DNA of 64,000 bases from Sphingobacteriales bacterium (GCA_016185185.1 JACPOD010000013.1:1-64000); one strand, 5' to 3'. Counted from the stretch's first letter, positions 11,297 to 20,603 are shown. Notes: a model not told the origin generated them from the letters alone. Numbers and translations are program-made.

Positions 11297-11455
11297 TTAG
11301 TCAAGTGGTATGCGGCTGTTTTCGTCCATATGTTTTTTATCCGACTTAATAACATAAGTGGCCATTACAAGAAAAAACAAGCCAAATATGCAGAAAGAGA
11401 TAACCGGGTAAATGCTTATGTCGGTAATTTTTTCCAGGTAGTGAACAAATTTCAT
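11297..11455 (-). CDS. ccoQ: CcoQ-like small membrane subunit, 52 aa (below the ORF-track cutoff)
   Basis: My translation: MKFVHYLEKITDISIYPVISFCIFGLFFLVMATYVIKSDKKHMDENSRIPLD*; lies between ccoP and ccoNO. Confidence 0.82.
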   Translation of the reverse strand: MKFVHYLEKITDISIYPVISFCIFGLFFLVMATYVIKSDKKHMDENSRIPLD

Positions 11456-11480
11456 AACTGACTCTTTAATTTATTTGTGA

Positions 11481-11533
11481 ATGGTCAATGGTGAATAGTG
11501 AATGAATTGACCATTCACTATTCACTATTCACC
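11481..11533. repeat. Degenerate heptad repeat with inverted arms (ATGGTCA ATGGTGA ATAGTGA ... ATTCACT ATTCACT ATTCACC)
   Basis: 7-nt period on both arms; ends at the ccoNO stop codon. Confidence 0.75.
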
Positions 11534-13705
11534 TCATTTCAGTGAGGCTTGTGCCGTTTTTGATTTTTGCCCGCCTTTAATATCCTTACCAATACGTTGC
11601 AGGTAAGCAATCAATGCCACTATTTCTTTCTTCTCAGGATTTGAAATACCTTCTACGGTCATCAGTTGTTTTACTTTACTGTCAGTTTTTAAACCAAAAG
11701 AAATTTCTTTTGCCTGGGTTTCTAATGCAGTATTGGCAATTTGATCGTAACCTTTTTCATATGGTACACCTAATGTTTGCATAGCCCTTATTTTACCGGG
11801 AGTGGTTGAGATATCCAGATCATTTTGATATAGCCAGGGATATCTTGGCATGATACTTTTATCTGAAACCTGTCTTGGATCAAACATGTGCATGAAATGC
11901 CAGCTATCGGGATTCTTTCCGCCTTCTCTCGCTAAATCCGGACCAGTGCGTTTAGAACCCCACTGGAATGGATGATCATACACAAACTCACCGGCTTTAC
12001 TGTATTCACCATATCTTGCTACCTCATCCCGGAAAGGACGTATCATTTGTGAGTGGCAGGTATAACAACCTTCTCTTATATAAATATCCCGTCCCTGTAA
12101 TTCCAGTGGCGTATATGGTTTAACAGAAGCAATAGTTGGGATATTTGATTTCACCAGGAAGGTTGGGATCAATTCAATTAATCCGCCAATGGCTACTACA
12201 ATCAAACTTATTACCAGCATTTGCATGGGTTTTCTTTCAATAACACGGTGCCAGTATTCTTTTGCATGGCTGTGTGCTTTTTCCAATGGCGCTGCTTCTG
12301 CTGCTTCATCAGCAATAAAACTTCCCTGCTTTACCGTTTTGTATAAATTATACACCATAAAAAAGGCACCTATTAAATAAAGTGTACCACCAATACTACG
12401 GGTGATATACATAGGGATGATTTGTGTAACGGTTTCTAAAAAGTTGGGATATTGTAAGGTGCCGTCTTCTGTAAATTGTTTCCACATTAAACTCTGTGTA
12501 AAACCAGCCCAGTATAAAGGAATTGCATACAATACAATTCCAATGGTTCCCAACCAGAAATGATTAGTAGCTAATTTTTTTGAATACAATGGAGTATTGA
12601 ACATTTTTGGAATGAGATAGTATAACATACCAAAAGCCATAAATCCATTCCATCCTAACCCACCTATGTGTACGTGTCCAATAATCCAGTCAGTAAAGTG
12701 AGCTATAGCGTTTACATTTTTAAGGGAAAGCATCGGTCCTTCAAACGTACTCATACCATAACAGGTAATGGCTACCACAAAAAATTTCAATACGGGTTCT
12801 TCTCTTACTTTATCCCATGCACCACGTAAAGTGAATAAACCATTCAGCATACCACCCCAGCTTGGTGCAATGAGCATAACAGAAAATACTACGCCGAGTG
12901 ATTGTGCCCAGTCCGGCAAGGCGGTGTATAATAAATGGTGTGGCCCGGCCCAGATGTATAAAAATATTAATGCCCAGAAGTGAATGATGGAAAGACGATA
13001 GGAATATACAGGGCGATTGGCTGCCTTTGGAAGGAAATAATACATCAAGCCTAAAATAGGAGTGGTTAAAAAGAAAGCTACTGCGTTATGACCATACCAC
13101 CACTGCACTAATGCATCCTGCACGCCGGCATACCAGCTGTAACTCTTAAATAAGTTAACCGGAATTTCAATGGAGTTAACAATATGTAACATTGCCACAG
13201 TGATCCATGTAGCGATGTAGAACCAAATGGCTACATAGATATGTGATTCCCTGCGCTTGATGATAGTACCAAACATATTGATACCAAATACTACCCATAT
13301 AACTGTGATTAAAATATCAATAGGCCATTCGAGTTCAGCATATTCTTTTCCGGTGGTCATACCAAAGAAAAGTGTTAATGCGGCCAATACAATGATAGAC
13401 TGCCAGCCCCAGAAATGGATCTTGCTCAGCAGGTCGCTGAACATACGGGCTTTACATAAACGCTGTAGCGAATAATAAATGCCGGTAAACATACAGTTAC
13501 CAACAAAAGCAAAGATCACGGCATTGGTGTGAATAGGACGAAGCCTGCCAAAAGTGGTACCTGCATAGTTTAAGCTGGCAGCGGGAGCATAAAACTGTAT
13601 GGCTACCCACAAACCGGCCAGCATACCAACAATACCCCAAAGAACAGTTGCATAGGCAAAGGCCCTTACAATCTTGTTGTCGTAATAGAATTTTTCTACT
13701 TGCAT
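11534..13705 (-). CDS. ccoNO: Fused cbb3 oxidase subunits I and II (CcoN-CcoO)
   Basis: CcoN motifs (HTNAVIFAFVGN, VQWWYGHNAVAFFLTTP, WIIGHVHIGGLGWNGFMAFGMLYYLIP) followed by CcoO (GRDIYIREGCYTCHSQMIRPFRDEVARYGEYSKAGEFVYDHPFQWGSKRTGPDLAREG). Confidence 0.96.
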   Translation of the reverse strand: MQVEKFYYDNKIVRAFAYATVLWGIVGMLAGLWVAIQFYAPAASLNYAGTTFGRLRPIHTNAVIFAFVGNCMFTGIYYSLQRLCKARMFSDLLSKIHFWGWQSIIVLAALTLFFGMTTGKEYAELEWPIDILITVIWVVFGINMFGTIIKRRESHIYVAIWFYIATWITVAMLHIVNSIEIPVNLFKSYSWYAGVQDALVQWWYGHNAVAFFLTTPILGLMYYFLPKAANRPVYSYRLSIIHFWALIFLYIWAGPHHLLYTALPDWAQSLGVVFSVMLIAPSWGGMLNGLFTLRGAWDKVREEPVLKFFVVAITCYGMSTFEGPMLSLKNVNAIAHFTDWIIGHVHIGGLGWNGFMAFGMLYYLIPKMFNTPLYSKKLATNHFWLGTIGIVLYAIPLYWAGFTQSLMWKQFTEDGTLQYPNFLETVTQIIPMYITRSIGGTLYLIGAFFMVYNLYKTVKQGSFIADEAAEAAPLEKAHSHAKEYWHRVIERKPMQMLVISLIVVAIGGLIELIPTFLVKSNIPTIASVKPYTPLELQGRDIYIREGCYTCHSQMIRPFRDEVARYGEYSKAGEFVYDHPFQWGSKRTGPDLAREGGKNPDSWHFMHMFDPRQVSDKSIMPRYPWLYQNDLDISTTPGKIRAMQTLGVPYEKGYDQIANTALETQAKEISFGLKTDSKVKQLMTVEGISNPEKKEIVALIAYLQRIGKDIKGGQKSKTAQASLK

Positions 13706-13711
13706 ATTATT

Positions 13712-13732
13712 AGTTTCGGGTTTGAGGTTTTT
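13712..13732. repeat. Degenerate heptad repeat AGTTTCG GGTTTGA GGTTTTT
   Basis: Same phase and consensus as 8564..8591. Confidence 0.5.
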
Positions 13733-13786
13733 ATTTCAGGTTGTTTGCTGCTGATTTTTGGATACCAGCTTGTGTATTTGGTTTTT

Positions 13787-13936
13787 TTATTCAGGTGGGG
13801 AGTCTTCAAAAAGAATCCTGCGGGGAGGGGAGTAATCATCATCAAACTGGCCTTTTTTAACGCTCCATATGAAGGCGGCTAAAAACAATGCGGCAACAGA
13901 TATACTGGCCAGTAATAAAACTATTATTACACTCAT
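13787..13936 (-). CDS. ccoS: CcoS-like cbb3 oxidase maturation protein, 49 aa (below the ORF-track cutoff)
   Basis: My translation: MSVIIVLLLASISVAALFLAAFIWSVKKGQFDDDYSPPRRILFEDSPPE*; typical CcoS with FDD motif. Confidence 0.92.
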   Translation of the reverse strand: MSVIIVLLLASISVAALFLAAFIWSVKKGQFDDDYSPPRRILFEDSPPE

Positions 13937-14015
13937 ATTTCTCCTTTCCGTTTTTTAAAGGCGTAAAAATATTGGGCGGACTGTGACAGTGAGATGACAG
14001 AACTCATTGGGGGGA

Positions 14016-14029
14016 GTGATTTTTATCAA
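14016..14029 (-). promoter_or_regulatory. FNR/FixK-like box TTGATAAAAATCAC upstream of ccoS-ccoNO; -7-like TATTTTTA at 13964..13971
   Basis: One mismatch to TTGAT-N4-ATCAA; 55 bp centre-to-centre from the -7-like element. Confidence 0.75.
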
Positions 14030-14052
14030 AAGATGATTTGCTGATTTGTATT

Positions 14053-16446
14053 CTAAAGTTTCAACCATCTTGCCGCCAAACTACTGCTTCCAAAAGTGAG
14101 CAGTATAATACTGATGGAACTGGATGGCATTAAGATGGCCGCTATCATGGGGGATAGTACCCCTTGCAAAGCAAAGAATAACCCAATGATATTATAAACG
14201 ATGGAGAGAATGAAACTCGCCATCACAATTTGTTTATTGGCACGGCACAATTGAATGAAGCGGGTGAGTTTGGATAATTGTGCTGCTTCAAGGATGGCAT
14301 CGCTGGCAGGAGTGAAATTGTTGGTGTTTTCTGTTAAGGCAATACCCACATTACTTTGTTTTAAGGCGCCGGCATCGTTCAGCCCGTCGCCAATCATCAT
14401 TACATTTTCATGTTTCGTTTGTAACTGCTGAATGTAACTGAGTTTATCAGCCGGGGATTGTTCAAACAATACATTTGTTTTTAACCCCATCAGGTTTTGC
14501 AGGTTTTCTTTTTCTGCCGGGCCGTCGCCAGAAATAACAGACAAATCAAATTGCTTCTTTAAATCACTCACCAGTGCCGGCAATGTTTCCCGGTAATGAT
14601 TTTGAAAACGGAAATATCCCAGCGGTTTGTTTTCAACGGACACATACACCCTGGTGCCTTCATCCGGCTTTGTGAATTTGCCTTTAATAAAACGTTTGGA
14701 ACCGAGTGCCACCAGTTCACCATTTACAAAACCTTCAATACCTTCTCCCTTTACTTCACTAAAACCAATCACTTCAAATTTAGTATTGCGTTTAAGGTAA
14801 GTGGTCAAAGCTTTGCTCAATGGATGTGTTGATTGTGCTGCTAAAGTGCCAACTAATTGTTCCTGGTCTTTTGTAAGTAGTGTACCTTCATACACAATAT
14901 CCTGGTGATGTGTATTGGTCAATGTACCAGTTTTGTCAAATACAATATGACTAATGCCGGCCATATCTTCAATAGCCTGGGCATTGCGCAGATAAAATTT
15001 GTTACGGGCAAGAATGGTTAAAATATTTCCATTGGTAAAACTGTTGCTTAGTAACAAAGCACAGGGACAAGCAACGATTAAAACAGTAGTGATCACATTC
15101 CATGCTTTATGACTATCATAAAAAGACCAGTAAACGGCCCCAATTAATGCTACACTTAAAACGATATAAGTAAAGTAGCGGCTCAACCCCTGCACAAATG
15201 ACTGGCTTTTTTCTTCGGTTGCCGTTTGTTCATCTTTATTCCACAACCTGGTTAAATAGCTCTGGGCTACTTCTTTCATTACAAGGACTTCAATGGTTCC
15301 TCCGGTTTGTTTTCCACCGGCATAGATAAACTCACCCGTATCTTTCATTACCGGTAATGATTCACCCGTTACAAAACTATAATCAATAAATGCCTTGCCT
15401 TTGGTGAGAATGCCATCCGTAGGTATCAGCTCTTCATTATGTATTAACAGCGTATCGTTGAGTTTAATATCCGGTAATGCCACAGGAACTTCTTCTTTAT
15501 TTTTTATAACCGTTACCGCAACAGGGAAATAGGAAGTATAATCTCTCTCAAAAGATAACTGCTGATGGGTTTTTTGCTGTAAGATCCGCCCTGCCAGCAT
15601 AAAAAATACAATCCCTGTCATCGAATCAAAATATCCGGCGCCTGTTCCGCTCAATACTTCATAAGCACTGCGGACGAAAGTCATTAGTATGGCCAGTGCA
15701 ATAGGTGCATCAATATTTAGAAATTTATGCTTTAAACTTTTCCATGCCGATTCATAAAAAGGGAGTGCACTGTATAATAAAACCGGTAATGATAATATGA
15801 AATTGAGTGTGCGGAACACACCCTGCAGGCTTTTTTCTGCTGATTCTAATCCCAAATATTCAGGGAAACTCATGAGCATGATATTGGCAAAACAAAACCC
15901 TGCAACACCTAATTGATAAATCAACGTTTTATTTACTCCGGGTTTGGCCTGTTTTAAATCACTCAGGCTGATGTAAGGCTCGTAACCAATAGAGGTAAGC
16001 AGTTCGGCAACTTTTCTTAAGCTGGTTTCTTTAAAATTAAAACGAATGGCTACTTCTTTACGGGTAAAATTTACTTTGGAAGCGATTACACCTTTATTCA
16101 GCTTATGCAAATTCTCCAGCAGGTACAGGCAGGAGCTACAGTGCATTTGCGGTAAATAAAAAGTAATATGAATTTGCGAGTCATCTTTAAAAGAGATGAG
16201 TTGTTGTTCAATCTTCTGGTCATCTAAAAAAGCAAACTTATCCTTACGAACTGAAATGCGCTGACTGATGCCGGGATTTTCGTTGAGATTATAATATTCG
16301 CAAAGGCCATTTTTATTGATGAGCTGGTAAACCATCTTGCATCCTTCGCAGCAAAAATGGTTATCCTCCAGTACAATTGTGGTGGTGATGCAATCTTCCC
16401 CGCAGTGGGTGCACTGTAATTTTTTCTCCGTAGCTGGTTGCGGCAT
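14053..16446 (-). CDS. ccoI: Heavy-metal P-type ATPase of the FixI/CcoI type
   Basis: N-terminal CTHCGEDC/CCEGCKMVYQLI, MHCSSCLYLLENL HMA, CPCALLLS, DKTGTLTNT, GDGLNDAGAL. Confidence 0.95.
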   Translation of the reverse strand: MPQPATEKKLQCTHCGEDCITTTIVLEDNHFCCEGCKMVYQLINKNGLCEYYNLNENPGISQRISVRKDKFAFLDDQKIEQQLISFKDDSQIHITFYLPQMHCSSCLYLLENLHKLNKGVIASKVNFTRKEVAIRFNFKETSLRKVAELLTSIGYEPYISLSDLKQAKPGVNKTLIYQLGVAGFCFANIMLMSFPEYLGLESAEKSLQGVFRTLNFILSLPVLLYSALPFYESAWKSLKHKFLNIDAPIALAILMTFVRSAYEVLSGTGAGYFDSMTGIVFFMLAGRILQQKTHQQLSFERDYTSYFPVAVTVIKNKEEVPVALPDIKLNDTLLIHNEELIPTDGILTKGKAFIDYSFVTGESLPVMKDTGEFIYAGGKQTGGTIEVLVMKEVAQSYLTRLWNKDEQTATEEKSQSFVQGLSRYFTYIVLSVALIGAVYWSFYDSHKAWNVITTVLIVACPCALLLSNSFTNGNILTILARNKFYLRNAQAIEDMAGISHIVFDKTGTLTNTHHQDIVYEGTLLTKDQEQLVGTLAAQSTHPLSKALTTYLKRNTKFEVIGFSEVKGEGIEGFVNGELVALGSKRFIKGKFTKPDEGTRVYVSVENKPLGYFRFQNHYRETLPALVSDLKKQFDLSVISGDGPAEKENLQNLMGLKTNVLFEQSPADKLSYIQQLQTKHENVMMIGDGLNDAGALKQSNVGIALTENTNNFTPASDAILEAAQLSKLTRFIQLCRANKQIVMASFILSIVYNIIGLFFALQGVLSPMIAAILMPSSSISIILLTFGSSSLAARWLKL

Positions 16447-16513
16447 AGTAAGAATTGGGTACTAAAGTAGCCGTCTCCCTGCTTTTGAGTATTGAGATTT
16501 CTCAGCCGGCGTA

Positions 16514-16527
16514 TTGATAAGCATCAG
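16514..16527. promoter_or_regulatory. FNR/FixK-like box TTGATAAGCATCAG between ccoI and the kinase gene; -7-like TACTTTAG for ccoI at 16462..16469
   Basis: One mismatch to TTGAT-N4-ATCAA; 55 bp centre-to-centre from the ccoI -7-like element. Confidence 0.72.
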
Positions 16528-16597
16528 TTAATGATAAAATCAATTATATTGCTTTGCGTTTCCAAAAAACAGGAACCGTTCTAACAGTTACCAACTA

Positions 16598-18154
16598 ATG
16601 TATCAATTCAGCAAAACAAATATTCTTGGTTTCAGCCTGTTTGTGTTTGCCGTCACAGCATGGCTGGAGTTTTGTTTCCCCGACTTTGCTTTTTTTGACG
16701 GAGGGCTGCTCACGGTTGTGTTGCTCACCATTTTTCTTAAAGAAAATTATTACACTTATATTTTTGGCGCACTGAGTTTTCTATTTGTCTTTGGCACTTA
16801 TTTTCTTGATCATAATCTTACTCCCACACAGGTTATGTTTCAGCATTTATTTTCCATGTGCCTGATTGCAGGGGCTGTTATGCTGGTGATTTTTGTAAAA
16901 AGAATAGCGAGAGATAAAGATTCGGAAGAGAGACAAATTAATGCGCTTTTTCATAACACCACCGAGGGAATCATCCTTGCTAATAAAACCGGCGAAATTG
17001 TGCTTGTCAATCCTGCCGCCGAAAGAATGTTTGGTTATGATAAAGAAGAATTGCTTGGCAGAAAAGTGGAAGAACTGATACCGCAACGCTATGTGCCTAA
17101 GCATGAGAACTACCGTCACGGTTTTCATCAGCATCCGCAAAGCCGTCAAATGGGCCATGGTCGTGATTTATATGCACGACGCAAAGATGAAAGAGAGTTT
17201 CCAGTTGAAATCAGTTTGAGTTATTATCAGCAGAAAAAAGAATTCTACGTTATTGCCTTTATAGTGGATATTACGGTGCGAAAAGAAGCAGAGAAGAAAT
17301 TACTGGAGCAAAAATCACAACTGGAAAGAATCACTGCCGATGTTAAAAAACTCAATGCAGAGCTGGAAAATAAAGTAGAAGAACGAACCCTCATCTTAAA
17401 AGAAGCCTTACAGGAACTGGAAAGATCACAACAAGAATTAAGCGAAGCTCTGGAAAAAGAAAAGGAACTGAGTGAAATAAAGTCAAGGTTTGTATCTATG
17501 GCTTCGCATGAATTTCGTACACCATTAAGCACTGTATTATCTTCAGCCGCCATATTAGGAAAATATACGCAGACAGATGACCAGGATAAAAGGGAAAGAC
17601 ATATTAATAAGATAAAAGACTCCGTAAAACATCTGAATGAACTGCTGGAAGACTTTTTGAATTTGGGCAAACTGGAAGAAGGAAAAATAACAGCAGACTT
17701 TGCTTATTTTGAAGCCAAGGATTTTTTGCAGGATATAGTGGATGAAATGAAACCGATAGTAAAACCTGATCAGCAAATTGAGTTGAAAGTAACAGAAGGC
17801 AGCGGCTTTACAACCGATAAACGCTTGCTGAAAAATATCATGATTAACCTTCTGGGTAATGCTGCCAAATTTTCAAAAGAAGGAGATAGCATTGATGTGA
17901 TGGCCTGTATTAAAGATGAGTATATGGAAGTGGCAGTAAAAGATAATGGCATTGGCATTTCCAAAGAAGACCAGCAGCATTTGTTCAGCAGTTTCTTCCG
18001 TGGAAGAAATGCAGAAAATATACAGGGAACCGGTTTAGGATTGCATATAGTAAGCCGATACCTGCAATTGCTGGGCGGCGATGTAAAAATTGACAGTGAA
18101 TTAGGCAAGGGAACAACAATCACCATAACTTTACCAAACAAGAAAAATATATAG
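16598..18154 (+). CDS. Membrane PAS-domain sensor histidine kinase
   Basis: N-terminal TM segments, PAS (LFHNTTEGIILANKTGEIVLVNPAAERMFGYDKEELLG), HisKA (MASHEFRTPLSTVLSSAAIL), HATPase (NLLGNAAKFS, VKDNGIGI, GTGLGLHIV). Confidence 0.95.
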   Translation: MYQFSKTNILGFSLFVFAVTAWLEFCFPDFAFFDGGLLTVVLLTIFLKENYYTYIFGALSFLFVFGTYFLDHNLTPTQVMFQHLFSMCLIAGAVMLVIFVKRIARDKDSEERQINALFHNTTEGIILANKTGEIVLVNPAAERMFGYDKEELLGRKVEELIPQRYVPKHENYRHGFHQHPQSRQMGHGRDLYARRKDEREFPVEISLSYYQQKKEFYVIAFIVDITVRKEAEKKLLEQKSQLERITADVKKLNAELENKVEERTLILKEALQELERSQQELSEALEKEKELSEIKSRFVSMASHEFRTPLSTVLSSAAILGKYTQTDDQDKRERHINKIKDSVKHLNELLEDFLNLGKLEEGKITADFAYFEAKDFLQDIVDEMKPIVKPDQQIELKVTEGSGFTTDKRLLKNIMINLLGNAAKFSKEGDSIDVMACIKDEYMEVAVKDNGIGISKEDQQHLFSSFFRGRNAENIQGTGLGLHIVSRYLQLLGGDVKIDSELGKGTTITITLPNKKNI

Positions 18155-18155
18155 C

Positions 18156-19214
18156 ATGCACAGCATTTTAGTTATTGATGATAACAATGATATCAGGGAA
18201 AATACGGCTGAAATACTTTCTTTGGCCGGGTATAAAACTTATACAGGCGAAAATGGTAAACGGGGAGTTGAAATTGCAATTAAAGAAAAACCCTCTATCA
18301 TCATTTGTGATATTATGATGCCGGAGCTGGATGGTTATGGTGTGTTGCATCTCTTAAAAAAGAATCCGGAGACAGAAAATATTCCTTTTATTTTCTTGAC
18401 CGCTAAAACGGAAAGAACCGATTTCCGTAAGGGCATGGAAATGGGGGCGGATGATTATATCACCAAACCTTTTGATGACCTTGAATTGCTGCGGGCCATT
18501 GAAATACGTTTACGTAAACTGGATATTCTTCAAAATAAATATTCTCCCGGTGAGCAGGGCGCTAATGAGTTTATGAAAGAGTTGAAAGGGCATGGGCTAA
18601 TTAATATGCAGCTGGAAAATTATGATTCAGAAGAATTATCAAAAAAGCAAACGTTGTATACCGAAGGTAAAAGGCCCAAATATCTTTATTACTTGAAGAA
18701 GGGGAAAATAAAAACCTTTAAGGTACATGATGATGGGAAAGAATATATAACCAATCTTTACAGCGAAGGTGATTTTATCGGTTACCTCGCTTTGCTGGAA
18801 AGCCGCAGTTATGATGATACTTCCGAAGTGCTGGAAGAAGCAGAAGTGGTAATGGTGCCCAGCGATGATTTTTTAAATGCGGTGTATAATGATATGGCCA
18901 TTGCCGGTAAATTCATCCGCCTTATTGCCAATGATGTAAAAGAAAAGGAAGAAAGGTTACTGCATCTTGCTTATGATTCATTAAGAAAAAGGGTGGCCAA
19001 AGCATTAGTGGACATCAATGCAAAATTCAATAAGGACAGAGCCGATAATAAATCCATTGATATTTCCAGGGAAGATATTGCCCAATACATAGGTACGGCA
19101 ACCGAATCTTTAATAAGAACTCTCAGTGATTTTAAATCGGAAAAACTGATTGAGATTAAAGAGGGGAAGATAAAGATTATTAACCTGGAGAAGTTGAGCA
19201 GTTTGTTATATTAG
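18156..19214 (+). CDS. Receiver domain fused to a CRP/FNR-type regulator
   Basis: REC (LVIDDNNDIRENTAEIL, ICDIMMPELDGYG, KPFDD) then cNMP-like beta-roll and HTH (ISREDIAQYIGTATESLIRTLSDFKSEKLIEI). Confidence 0.94.
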   Translation: MHSILVIDDNNDIRENTAEILSLAGYKTYTGENGKRGVEIAIKEKPSIIICDIMMPELDGYGVLHLLKKNPETENIPFIFLTAKTERTDFRKGMEMGADDYITKPFDDLELLRAIEIRLRKLDILQNKYSPGEQGANEFMKELKGHGLINMQLENYDSEELSKKQTLYTEGKRPKYLYYLKKGKIKTFKVHDDGKEYITNLYSEGDFIGYLALLESRSYDDTSEVLEEAEVVMVPSDDFLNAVYNDMAIAGKFIRLIANDVKEKEERLLHLAYDSLRKRVAKALVDINAKFNKDRADNKSIDISREDIAQYIGTATESLIRTLSDFKSEKLIEIKEGKIKIINLEKLSSLLY

Positions 19215-19240
19215 TTGCTGGTTACAGGTTACTGGTTGTT
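19213..19240. repeat. Degenerate heptad repeat AGTTGCT GGTTACA GGTTACT GGTTGTT
   Basis: Four 7-nt units starting inside the stop codon of the receiver-CRP gene. Confidence 0.65.
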
Positions 19241-19335
19241 CATTAGGGTTAACAGGTTTCAAAAGTTCAACAGGTTTTATAAGTTTTAGAACGTTACATC
19301 CTGTATTACCAATTGCAAACTGAGGACTGCCAACT

Positions 19336-19755
19336 TCAATCCGGCTGGTCCCGGTTTAAATCAAAATCACTTTTTGATTCTTCTTTTGGTTTACCCGTGG
19401 TTATTTCTTTGCCGTGTTCGTTTTGTTGTTTCAGGGTCCAGTTATCGGTCATAGTGGTTTCTAACCAAAGGTTACCACTTTTACGGAAGATCTGGATGGT
19501 AAGCCCAAACTTATCCATAAAAGTATTTTCCAACTCTTTTACTTTGGTATTATCTGAAATTTCTATTTCAGCCGCTTCTTTCTTTTTCCATATTTCCCCA
19601 ATGGTGCTGCTGGCCGGCAACAATTTGTTTAAGGCATACATTTTTTCCACTACAGTTCCGTTACGAAAGAACTCCATTTTTAAAAAGGGAAACAGGTTAT
19701 TAAAGGCAAACTGCAAATCCCTTACCGACATGGTATCTTTTATCAGTAATTTCAT
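19336..19755 (-). CDS. Hypothetical protein downstream of ric
   Basis: MKLLIKDTMSVRDLQFAFNNLFPFLKMEFF...; start moved to 19755 because the ORF-track start overlaps the regulatory box. Confidence 0.6.
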   Translation of the reverse strand: MKLLIKDTMSVRDLQFAFNNLFPFLKMEFFRNGTVVEKMYALNKLLPASSTIGEIWKKKEAAEIEISDNTKVKELENTFMDKFGLTIQIFRKSGNLWLETTMTDNWTLKQQNEHGKEITTGKPKEESKSDFDLNRDQPD

Positions 19756-19834
19756 AATATACTTCCCCCACAGGGTTGTAAACAAAATTATCTTCCTGCC
19801 CTGCCTGTTCAACTGATATATACTAACAAGCGTA

Positions 19835-19848
19835 CTGATTTTTATCAA
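19835..19848 (-). promoter_or_regulatory. FNR/FixK-like box TTGATAAAAATCAG upstream of 19336..19755; -7 TAATTTTG at 19783..19790
   Basis: One mismatch to consensus; perfect TAnnTTTG exactly 55 bp away. Confidence 0.75.
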
Positions 19849-19868
19849 TTAACCGTTTTGCTGCCCAA

Positions 19869-20603
19869 TCAATTTCCCACGGTTTGTTTTAAGCGTTCCA
19901 TCAAATCAACAGCTTTTGGAAAGAGTAAATAATTTTCTAAATGCACATGCTGGTGCAGGTCGGCTTCAAAAGCCTGCAACGAGGCAAAACTTAAACGGTA
20001 AGTGGTGCAGGCATCAGACGGCGGGGTGTAGTTATTGGTCAATATTCTTATTTCTTCCATCAGTTCACCGGCATGTTCGTGTTCCTGTTCCATCATACTT
20101 ATTGGAGCCGTGATATAAGTGAGGTTGCGGCCAATAGCATGGGCTCCTTCTTTTTCCAGTGCTTCTAATTCTTTTATTCTTGGAAACAGCACTAATTCTT
20201 CTTTCTTCATGTGATGCTCCATCTCTTCTTTTACTTCATGAAAAAGGCTGAATACTTTCAGTATTTCAGGATGCCGTTCGCCATGTTTGGAAGCCACTCT
20301 TTGCAGCCAGGCAAATAATTGTGGTAATTCATTTAGTACATAGGCGTGATGGGTGTTAACGATATAATCAATCAATGCAGAAACACTATACTTATCAAAA
20401 TCAACAACAGGATTACCACCGGCTATCACTTCTTCCAGCACAGCTACTACTTCATCTACCGGTACATGTGTTTCTTCACAGGCTTGTTGCAGGGAACGTT
20501 TTCCTTTGCAGCAAAAATCAAGATGGTATTTTTCAAATACAGAAGCGGTGCGGAAATTGGATTTAACGATTTTTGCTAAGCTTTCATTTGCCAAGTTGTT
20601 CAT
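19869..20603 (-). CDS. ric: Iron-sulfur cluster repair di-iron protein (Ric/ScdA/YtfE)
   Basis: N-terminal DUF542 (FEKYHLDFCCKGKRSLQQAC), hemerythrin-like His/Glu motifs (HHAYV, HMKKEELVLFPRI, EHEHAGELMEEI, HLENYLLFPKA). Confidence 0.95.
   Translation of the reverse strand: MNNLANESLAKIVKSNFRTASVFEKYHLDFCCKGKRSLQQACEETHVPVDEVVAVLEEVIAGGNPVVDFDKYSVSALIDYIVNTHHAYVLNELPQLFAWLQRVASKHGERHPEILKVFSLFHEVKEEMEHHMKKEELVLFPRIKELEALEKEGAHAIGRNLTYITAPISMMEQEHEHAGELMEEIRILTNNYTPPSDACTTYRLSFASLQAFEADLHQHVHLENYLLFPKAVDLMERLKQTVGN

Noticed and set aside
16549-16556. TTGCTTTG as a -7 element for the kinase gene downstream of the 16514..16527 box
   Set aside because: Only a partial TAnnTTTG match and 32 bp from the box centre rather than 55; autoregulation is possible but not supported well enough to call.
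17245-18141. Three - strand ORFs of 73 to 141 aa opposite the histidine kinase
   Set aside because: Ser/Phe-rich antisense translations of a well-supported kinase; typical spurious ORFs.
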